Positions 57,065-64,000 of a stretch of 64,000 bases of DNA are shown here, piece by piece. Each line of letters starts with the position of its first letter. The first letter of the stretch is position 1. Origin of the DNA: Acetobacter orientalis (lineage in GTDB: Bacteria > Pseudomonadota > Alphaproteobacteria > Acetobacterales > Acetobacteraceae). Position numbers and translations under genes: made by a program. The notes beneath the pieces are model-generated. The model worked only from the letters and a program-made list of their open reading frames with translations. It was not told where the DNA came from and ran no database searches. Location of the stretch: positions 62,001 through 126,000 of the forward strand of contig NZ_BAMX01000022.1 of NCBI RefSeq assembly GCF_000963965.1. Direction: 5' to 3'.

Positions 57065-58643
57065 TGTTGACGGTGCGCCCTCCATCTCGGCGCACCAGTC
57101 TTTGCTTGCCCAAGCTTTTCGGGATGTTCTGAACGAGGGAGCGGCTGACGCTGCTCCCTTTGGTAACCAGAAGCTTACATCACCCGCCTTTGCGTCAGGG
57201 GCTGATGCATCCCGCTATGAGCCTGTCTGGTCAAGAACTCCCGTAACTGGGCCTGCTGCGCCAGACAGTTCGTTTGGTGCAATTTCAGAAAAAGCTGTCT
57301 CACCATTTTTCTCGGGTGCGGTGTCTCTGCCTAGCCACTCTTTTTCGCCTGATACAGCGGCACAGGGATCAACCGCTCCGTATTTTCTGCACGCTTCTCA
57401 GAAACCGGGTAGCGTAGTGAAAACCCTTTCTGGTTATGATATCCGGCAGATTAAAAACGATTTTCCAATTCTTAATCAGTCCGTCAACGGACATAAGCTG
57501 GTCTGGCTGGATAACGCAGCAACAACACAAAAGCCGCGAGCCGTAATTGACGCCACCTCTCGTTTTTACGAGCGGGATAATTCAAACATCCATCGTGCAG
57601 CGCATACTTTGGCTGCACGTGCTACCGACGCTTTTGAAGGGGCGCGTGAGAAACTCCAGCGTTTTATTGGCGCACATGAAGCTGCTGAGATCGTTTTTGT
57701 AAGAGGTACAACAGAAGCCATTAATCTGGTGGCGCAAAGTTATGGACGTGCTAATATTGGCGCTGGTGATGAAATTCTGATTACGACGATCGAGCATCAC
57801 GCTAACATTGTGCCGTGGCAGTTGTTGGCCAAACAGACAGGAGCCGTCTTACGGGTTGCTCCTGTGAACGACAAAGGCGAACTTCTGCTTGAACAGTTCG
57901 CAGCTCTTTTGTCCGGACGCACAAAAATTGTTGCCGTGACGCATGTTGCCAATGCGCTGGGTACAATTAACCCAATTGAACAGATCATCGCTTTAGCGCA
58001 TGCATATGGTGTGCCAGTTTTGGTTGATGCCGCGCAATCCTCGCCCCATTTGCCACTAAATGTGGCCGCGTTGGATGCAGACTTTCTGGTGCTGTCTGGC
58101 CATAAGGTTTACGGCCCTACCGGGATCGGTATTCTTTATGGTAAACGCGAACTCCTTGAGGCTATGCCGCCCTGGCAGGGTGGCGGGCACATGATACGGG
58201 ATGTCACCTTCACTCATACGGAGTTTCAAGGGCTACCCGAGAAGTTTGAAGCAGGTACGCCAGACATAGCTGGCGCTGTTGGGTTGGGGGCTGCGGTAGA
58301 TTATCTGGAGCAGATAGGCCTGCCGGCCATTGCAGCGCACGAACATGCGCTGCTTGAGTATGCCACTGCTGAATTTGAGCGCTTACCGGATGTTAGGATT
58401 ATCGGGACGGCTGCGGCCAAGGCGAGTGTTTTGTCTTTTGTGGTTAAAGGGCATGATGTGACCGATGTTGCAAAATATCTGGACAGTTACGGTATTGCTG
58501 CGCGCTCTGGGCACCATTGTGCACAGCCTGCACTTAGGCGTTTTGGTGTAGAGGCCACGGTGCGGGCATCTTTCGGTCTCTATAACAGTTTTGAGGACGT
58601 AGATACTCTGGTCTCTACGCTCAGGTTACTGGTAAGGCACTGA
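57048..58643 (+). CDS. cysteine desulfurase with disordered N-terminal encapsulin-targeting extension
   Basis: 531 residues from ATG 57048 inside the shell gene's end. About 128 residues of Ser/Ala/Pro-rich low-complexity sequence with scattered aromatic patches (AVSPFFSGA, TAPYFLHA) precede a complete SufS-like class V domain: LVWLDNAATTQKP, NIHRAAHTLA, TTIEHHANIVPWQ, VDAAQSSPHLP, PLP Lys353 in LSGHKVYGPTG and catalytic Cys491 in RSGHHCAQP. It takes sulfur from cysteine as a persulfide. The long extension is the hallmark of desulfurases packed in family 2 encapsulins, where sulfur is stored. Confidence 0.92.
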   Translation: MTTHPDVDGAPSISAHQSLLAQAFRDVLNEGAADAAPFGNQKLTSPAFASGADASRYEPVWSRTPVTGPAAPDSSFGAISEKAVSPFFSGAVSLPSHSFSPDTAAQGSTAPYFLHASQKPGSVVKTLSGYDIRQIKNDFPILNQSVNGHKLVWLDNAATTQKPRAVIDATSRFYERDNSNIHRAAHTLAARATDAFEGAREKLQRFIGAHEAAEIVFVRGTTEAINLVAQSYGRANIGAGDEILITTIEHHANIVPWQLLAKQTGAVLRVAPVNDKGELLLEQFAALLSGRTKIVAVTHVANALGTINPIEQIIALAHAYGVPVLVDAAQSSPHLPLNVAALDADFLVLSGHKVYGPTGIGILYGKRELLEAMPPWQGGGHMIRDVTFTHTEFQGLPEKFEAGTPDIAGAVGLGAAVDYLEQIGLPAIAAHEHALLEYATAEFERLPDVRIIGTAAAKASVLSFVVKGHDVTDVAKYLDSYGIAARSGHHCAQPALRRFGVEATVRASFGLYNSFEDVDTLVSTLRLLVRH

Positions 58644-58645
58644 GC

Positions 58646-59065
58646 ATGGTTCTTGCGGTCTTGAGTGCGGTGGGCGGCGGTATTCTGATTGGGAGTGCCG
58701 TCGTTTTTTTGAAAGCGACAACAGGGCATATTCTCGGAGTAAGTGGTATTCTGGGTAATGCATTCTCGCGTCCCGTAGCGGGTTGGCGTTGGGCGTTTCT
58801 TGCTGGCGTGATTGGTGCTGCGGTTATCGTGCGCGCTACGGGAGCGCCTGTACCCGAAAGTTTCCGTCATTTGGCATGGCAACGCCTGCTGGTTGCTGGC
58901 CTGTTGATAGGCGCAGGCACCCGATTGGCGAATGGGTGTACGAGTGGCCATGGTGTGTGTGGGCTCGGAAATCTGTCAGGACGCTCTCTGATTGCGGTTT
59001 TGGTTTTTATGGTAACGGCCGGGCTTATTGTCTTTCTCCAGCATATCGGGGGCTGGTTCTTATGA
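58646..59065 (+). CDS. YeeE/YedE-family sulfur transporter, first half
   Basis: 139 residues with four membrane helices and the conserved NGCTSGHGVCGLGNLSGRS motif, whose cysteines relay thiosulfate or sulfur in YeeE proteins. Two bases after the desulfurase stop; its TGA overlaps the next gene's ATG (ATGA). Together the two short proteins equal one full-length YeeE transporter. Probably imports thiosulfate or related sulfur for the compartment. Confidence 0.85.
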   Translation: MVLAVLSAVGGGILIGSAVVFLKATTGHILGVSGILGNAFSRPVAGWRWAFLAGVIGAAVIVRATGAPVPESFRHLAWQRLLVAGLLIGAGTRLANGCTSGHGVCGLGNLSGRSLIAVLVFMVTAGLIVFLQHIGGWFL

Positions 59066-59484
59066 AGAAGACTATGGTGGCCGCGCTCTGTGGTTTTATT
59101 TTTGGCTTGGGTCTAATTGTTTCAGGCATGTCAGACCCCGCCAATGTGTTGGGTTTTCTGGATGTGACAGGCGCGTGGAACCCTCTTCTGGCTTTTGTTA
59201 TGGGGGGTGCTGTTGCTGTGACACTTCCCGGTTTTTGGTGGCTGCGTAGGCGGCAATTTTCAGATGTGCAACACTGGCCGAGCCGCTGGCCGCCTAATGT
59301 GGCCCTTATACTGGGTTCAATCCTGTTTGGTATTGGCTGGGGGCTGACTGGCGTGTGTCCCGGCCCGGCCCTTGTTTTGCTCGGGCTGGACGGTTGGAAA
59401 GCGTGGCTTCTGGTTGTGAGTATTCTACTGGGATGGAAAGGCACGCAGTACTTACAGAGCTATTACTCGAGATACAGGGGGTAA
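59062..59484 (+). CDS. YeeE/YedE-family sulfur transporter, second half
   Basis: 140 residues from ATG 59062, overlapping the previous stop. Four membrane helices with FGLGLIVSGMSDPANVLGFL and GWGLTGVCPGPALVLLG, the second Cys motif of the family. An in-frame start far upstream (58783) would overlap the whole first half and is not credible. Partner of the first half in sulfur uptake. Confidence 0.85.
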   Translation: MKKTMVAALCGFIFGLGLIVSGMSDPANVLGFLDVTGAWNPLLAFVMGGAVAVTLPGFWWLRRRQFSDVQHWPSRWPPNVALILGSILFGIGWGLTGVCPGPALVLLGLDGWKAWLLVVSILLGWKGTQYLQSYYSRYRG

Positions 59485-59533
59485 TCGTCTGCTATCGCTA
59501 GGTGTGAAAGCAGACGACCATGAGAAATGCTCT

Positions 59534-60406
59534 TTAGGTATTGTGCTGAGCTATGCTTTTTTCCGTAAAATCAGAGGCTTCATGGCGTTCCGGTAAGTGT
59601 TCTTCTGCGGGGCCGCTTATGCGATTAACACGACGGCCGCGCTGCACTGCTGGGCGAGCTAACAGGCGGTCTGCCCATGCTTTTACATGAGGATAGGCCT
59701 GAACATTCAGAAAGTCTGATGCACCGTATAGCCCGCCTTCTACCAGACCGCCATACCATGGAAAAATTGCGATATCGGCGATGCTATAGGTTTCACCAGC
59801 AATATAAGGCACGTCCTGTAGGCGGCGTTCAAGAACGTCTAGTTGTCGTTTGGTCTCTAAAGTAAAGCGGTTGATGGGATATTCCAGTTTTTCAGGTGCA
59901 TATGCGTAGAAATGGCCAAAGCCGCCACCAACGTAAGGAGCACTTCCCACCTGCCAAAAAAGCCAGTTAAGGCATTCTGTGCGGCCGTGAATATCTTGTG
60001 GAATAAAGGCCTGAAATTTGTCTGCTAGATAGAGCAGAATAGAGCCAGATTCAAAAACTCGGAGTGGTGGAGTGATACTATGATCAACAAGGGCAGGAAT
60101 TTTTGAATTGGGGTTAATGGCAACAAAGCCTGACCCGAACTGGCTCCCTTCAGAAATATTGATGAGCCACGCATCATAGTCAGCATCTGCATAGCCAGAG
60201 GCTAGAAGTTCCTCAAGCAAAATGGTGACTTTAACGCCATTGGGTGTGCCCAATGAATAAAGCTGAATGGGGTGGCGCCCAACGGGAAGGGCTTTCTCAT
60301 GGGTAGCCCCAGCAACAGGCCGGTTGGTGGCGGCAAACTTACTACCATCTGAGCCGTGCCACTTCCAGACTTTGGGTGGCTGATAAGGCGTGATCTGGTT
60401 GCTCAT
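59534..60406 (-). CDS. yghU: glutathione-dependent disulfide-bond oxidoreductase, YghU type
   Basis: 290 residues of the Nu-class glutathione transferase-like family. Thioredoxin-fold N-terminal domain (HPIQLYSLGTPNGVKVTILLEEL, GSGFVAINPNSKIPALVD, VFESGSILLYLAD) and an all-helical C-terminal domain (WLFWQVGSAPYVGGGFGHFYAYAPEK, YSIADIAIFPWYGG). YghU binds two glutathiones and reduces disulfides. Convergent with the YeeE pair; fits a sulfur and redox theme. The start lies in a region without a strong ribosome binding site. Confidence 0.9.
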   Translation of the reverse strand: MSNQITPYQPPKVWKWHGSDGSKFAATNRPVAGATHEKALPVGRHPIQLYSLGTPNGVKVTILLEELLASGYADADYDAWLINISEGSQFGSGFVAINPNSKIPALVDHSITPPLRVFESGSILLYLADKFQAFIPQDIHGRTECLNWLFWQVGSAPYVGGGFGHFYAYAPEKLEYPINRFTLETKRQLDVLERRLQDVPYIAGETYSIADIAIFPWYGGLVEGGLYGASDFLNVQAYPHVKAWADRLLARPAVQRGRRVNRISGPAEEHLPERHEASDFTEKSIAQHNT

Positions 60407-60961
60407 AAAACTATTCCATCTGTGACATTGATAGTCAAAGTGACATGCTCTTCACCTCAAAACAACGATATAATTCGTCCATATAAAAAACAACGAAATA
60501 TAACGATTTAATATATTGACTACATTTAAATCAGGTGGAATCATCTGTTTCAGTTTGTGGCCGACTGATGTCACCAGCGGAGTCAAAGTATGATGCGCAG
60601 TTACTACCAAATGTCGGTCTGGAGCCGATGTAGGAGCAATCGGTTGGTAGGCCGAAGTGTTTCCCAAATTTGCCGATAGGAAACTGTCGGCTCTGCAAGA
60701 TGTGCAGAAGGTAGAGTGTTATGGTGACATCCAAAATTCTCGAAATCGATGGTGTTTTTGTCGGTTCCTTTATTCAGGATTGTAAACGGTGTGAAACTGC
60801 GATTTTACGCTGTTAATGAAGCCGTGAAATCCTTTCACAATCATATCTCGATCGCTCTGGTGCTCTAAGCCGTCAGATTGTCCGGCAGTTCCGTCAGATT
60901 AAAACGTCTTATGCCTTGGCCTGAGAGCAGTTTCGTAAATACCCAAGAAAGTTCAAATACA
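60407..60961. promoter_or_regulatory. groES upstream region with palindrome GTGAAA-TCC-TTTCAC
   Basis: About 555 non-coding bases. A perfect 15-base palindrome GTGAAA-N3-TTTCAC lies at 60824-60838, 124 bases before groES. No CIRCE element (TTAGCACTC-N9-GAGTGCTAA) is present, so HrcA control is unlikely. No gene is supported. Confidence 0.45.
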
Positions 60962-61261
60962 ATGAGTAAATTTCGTCCTTTACAGGACCGTGTTGTGTTG
61001 AGGCGTATTACCGCTGCTGAAAAAACAGCTGGCGGAATTATTATTCCTGACACAGCCAAGGAAAAGCCGGTTGAAGCTGTGATTGTGGCGGTTGGGCCGG
61101 GGGCGCGTGATGAACGCGGTCAGGTTGTGCCGCTGAGCGTTAAAGAGGGGGATCATGTACTGTTTGGTAAATGGTCTGGCACAGAGGTCAGTATTGCAGG
61201 AGAAGATTTGCTGATTGCTAAGGAATCTGATCTTTTCGGTATTCTTGATAATACACAGTAA
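60962..61261 (+). CDS. groES: co-chaperonin GroES
   Basis: 99 residues from ATG 60962; the frame runs upstream to 60878 but those codons are not GroES-like. Typical Gro[17 protein letters not shown], the mobile loop [19 protein letters not shown], and [30 protein letters not shown]. Caps GroEL during protein folding. groEL follows after 32 bases. Probably an accessory copy because of its partner's unusual C-terminus and the missing CIRCE element. Confidence 0.93.
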   Translation: MSKFRPLQDRVVLRRITAAEKTAGGIIIPDTAKEKPVEAVIVAVGPGARDERGQVVPLSVKEGDHVLFGKWSGTEVSIAGEDLLIAKESDLFGILDNTQ

Positions 61262-61278
61262 TGTAAAATTTTTATTGA

Positions 61279-62919
<1,641 letters not shown>

Positions 62920-62945
62920 GGATCGTTTTTTGTAAGAGAAAGAGA

Positions 62946-62980
62946 GAGGGCATCGCCTTATGACGATGCCCTCATCTGTT
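62946..62980 (+). terminator. rho-independent terminator after groEL
   Basis: 10-bp perfect stem GAGGGCATCG / CGATGCCCTC with an eight-base loop, then ATCTGTTTT. An ATG at 62960 lies in the loop, so it is not the start of the next gene. Confidence 0.82.
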
Positions 62981-63025
62981 TTGAAAGCTTACCAATTTTT
63001 CAATGAAAGTAATGGAGCTAACTTT

Positions 63026-63571
63026 ATGACAGAAAAGCTATATGTGGTTGATAAAGAAATACAGCGAGACAAATCGGAGTTTGTTTCGTCCGATGTGTTC
63101 CGCGAAGCAATGAGCCGCCTCAGTGCGCCTGTGGCGTTAGTCACAACAGATGGGCCTGCCGGTCGGTATGGTCTTACTGTGTCTGCTATATGTAGCGTGA
63201 GTGTTGAGCCGCCTACCGTACTGGTTTGCCTTAACCGTGATAACCGGTCTCACGCAGCCTTCTTGAGAAATGGTGTTATTGGTATCAGTATTCTCGAACC
63301 CGGTCATGAAGAGCTCGCCTTTCGTTTTGCGTCAAGCAAAACTGATCAGAACGAAAAATTTCTTGGCGCAGACTGGGTTGAACGGCTCGGCGGCGCCTCC
63401 GTTCTTGCCAATGCCGCGGTTACGCTAGTCGGGCGTATTGCACAAACGCTCTCATCTGGGTCACACGATATTCTTGTTGCTCATATTCATGATATTGGGT
63501 TGCACACGGAGAATACCAAAGGCTTAGTCTGGTTTGACAGAGCGTTTCATCATCTCCCTGCGCAAACATAA
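63026..63571 (+). CDS. flavin reductase (DIM6/NTAB, FMN-binding split barrel)
   Basis: 181 residues from ATG 63026 with GGAG nine bases upstream; an ATG at 62960 falls in the preceding terminator. Motifs FREAMSRLSAPVALVTTDGPAGRYGLTVSAICSVS-type start, PPTVLVCLNRDNRSHAAF, FGISILEPGH-like segment and GSHDILVAHIHDI mark the flavin reductase family that supplies reduced FMN/FAD to two-component monooxygenases. The oxygenase partner is not in the window; sulfonate or sulfone monooxygenases would suit the sulfur genes. Confidence 0.87.
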   Translation: MTEKLYVVDKEIQRDKSEFVSSDVFREAMSRLSAPVALVTTDGPAGRYGLTVSAICSVSVEPPTVLVCLNRDNRSHAAFLRNGVIGISILEPGHEELAFRFASSKTDQNEKFLGADWVERLGGASVLANAAVTLVGRIAQTLSSGSHDILVAHIHDIGLHTENTKGLVWFDRAFHHLPAQT

Positions 63572-64000
63572 GAGTTATATCGTAAAAAATAAGTGAATTA
63601 TGGGGCGGAATAGCAATCTAAGTTGTTATAATGGCCGCATAAATATAAGCCGTAGTCATAGACACTGCTTTGGTACAGCAGAGTTTATGCGTCCAATCGA
63701 TGAAGTGTCTGCTACGGCCAGCAAGCATAAAATTGGCTATTATTGCGAATATTTGGAAGAATATGTCGTATTCTGTGCAGCTTTAATTGCGTGGGCTTGT
63801 TCTTGGGGGACAGGGACAGTCATGGGTTTAGATCGGTCATAGTACTTCAGGTTGCCAGAGAGCTGCAATATTTTCCGCTCATCCGCCGGAATACCGTTGA
63901 CGGAAATCAGAAAAATCAAAAAATATGCATAATTCATAAATGCATAAATAGAATCGTAAAATTATAATTGACTACTATTTTTTGTGGTGGAATATTATAT
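63572..64000. other. right-edge region without a convincing gene
   Basis: About 430 bases. A minus-strand frame of 65 codons (63740-63937) contains the readable stretch SVNGIPADERKILQLSGNLKYYDRSKPMTVPVP, but it lacks a ribosome binding site and I do not recognise it. It could be a decayed gene end. The last 100 bases are very AT-rich. Confidence 0.3.

Noticed and set aside
58783-59484. 233-residue version of the second YeeE half
   Set aside because: The extra N-terminus overlaps the first half in another frame and is not membrane-like; ATG 59062 with the ATGA overlap is the sensible start.
60781-60961. CIRCE heat-shock operator before groES
   Set aside because: No TTAGCACTC/GAGTGCTAA pair is present; only an unrelated GTGAAA/TTTCAC palindrome.
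62960-63025. Longer N-terminus for the flavin reductase
   Set aside because: The ATG lies in the loop of the groEL terminator; ATG 63026 has a proper ribosome binding site.

Overview
The window most likely comes from the chromosome of an acetic acid bacterium (Acetobacteraceae, perhaps Acetobacter-like). This is inferred from moderate base composition, several TonB-dependent receptors with the Ala/Gln/Lys-rich N-termini common in that family, an NCS1 nucleobase permease, a molybdopterin dehydrogenase and the general look of the proteins. No rRNA or tRNA is present to confirm it. No transposase, phage gene or CRISPR array was recognised. The theme throughout is scavenging of nitrogen and sulfur from small organic molecules.

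Layout. (1) 1-5.6 kb: a fused amino-acid-type solute-binding/permease protein cut by the left edge and coupled to a LysR regulator, then a divergent operon of an arginine-deiminase-fold amidinohydrolase, a GhrA-type 2-hydroxyacid dehydrogenase and an N-carbamoyl amino acid amidohydrolase. (2) 5.6-7.6 kb: LysR regulator and a divergent nitrilase. (3) 7.7-21.1 kb: a reductive pyrimidine catabolism cluster made of a RutR-like TetR regulator, an NCS1 permease and dihydropyrimidinase diverging from a RutR-type operator, a TonB receptor, and an operon preT-preA-carbamoylase-beta-alanine:pyruvate aminotransferase-malonate semialdehyde decarboxylase. Together these would take uracil to acetaldehyde, CO2 and ammonia. 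(4) 21.3-32.4 kb: an oxidoreductase region with a ferredoxin reductase, membrane di-iron hydroxylase, small membrane protein, beta-propeller, molybdopterin dehydrogenase large subunit, SDR, TonB receptor and Rieske ferredoxin; the substrate is unknown.

(5) 32.6-39.8 kb: a guanidine-I (ykkC) riboswitch in front of two DUF1989 carboxyguanidine deiminase-type subunits, a biotin-dependent urea/guanidine carboxylase and allophanate hydrolase, which is a guanidine assimilation operon. (6) 40-46 kb: hybrid histidine kinase and LuxR-type response regulator, TPR-sulfotransferase, APC permease. (7) 46.3-52.6 kb: choline-O-sulfate module (LysR, choline sulfatase, TonB receptor, MFS carrier) and a small secreted or membrane protein. 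(8) 52.8-63.6 kb: 1-Cys peroxiredoxin, RBBP9-like hydrolase, serine acetyltransferase, a family 2B encapsulin shell with a cysteine desulfurase bearing a long disordered cargo extension, a split YeeE/YedE sulfur transporter, YghU, an atypical groESL pair and a flavin reductase. This looks like a sulfur-storage nanocompartment locus with an accompanying chaperonin.

The most notable points are the encapsulin/cysteine desulfurase/GroESL cluster, the malonate semialdehyde decarboxylase ending a RutR-controlled reductive pyrimidine pathway, the deiminase-plus-carbamoylase operon that predicts a guanidino-acid degradation route, and the riboswitch-controlled guanidine operon with a possible coupled leader peptide.
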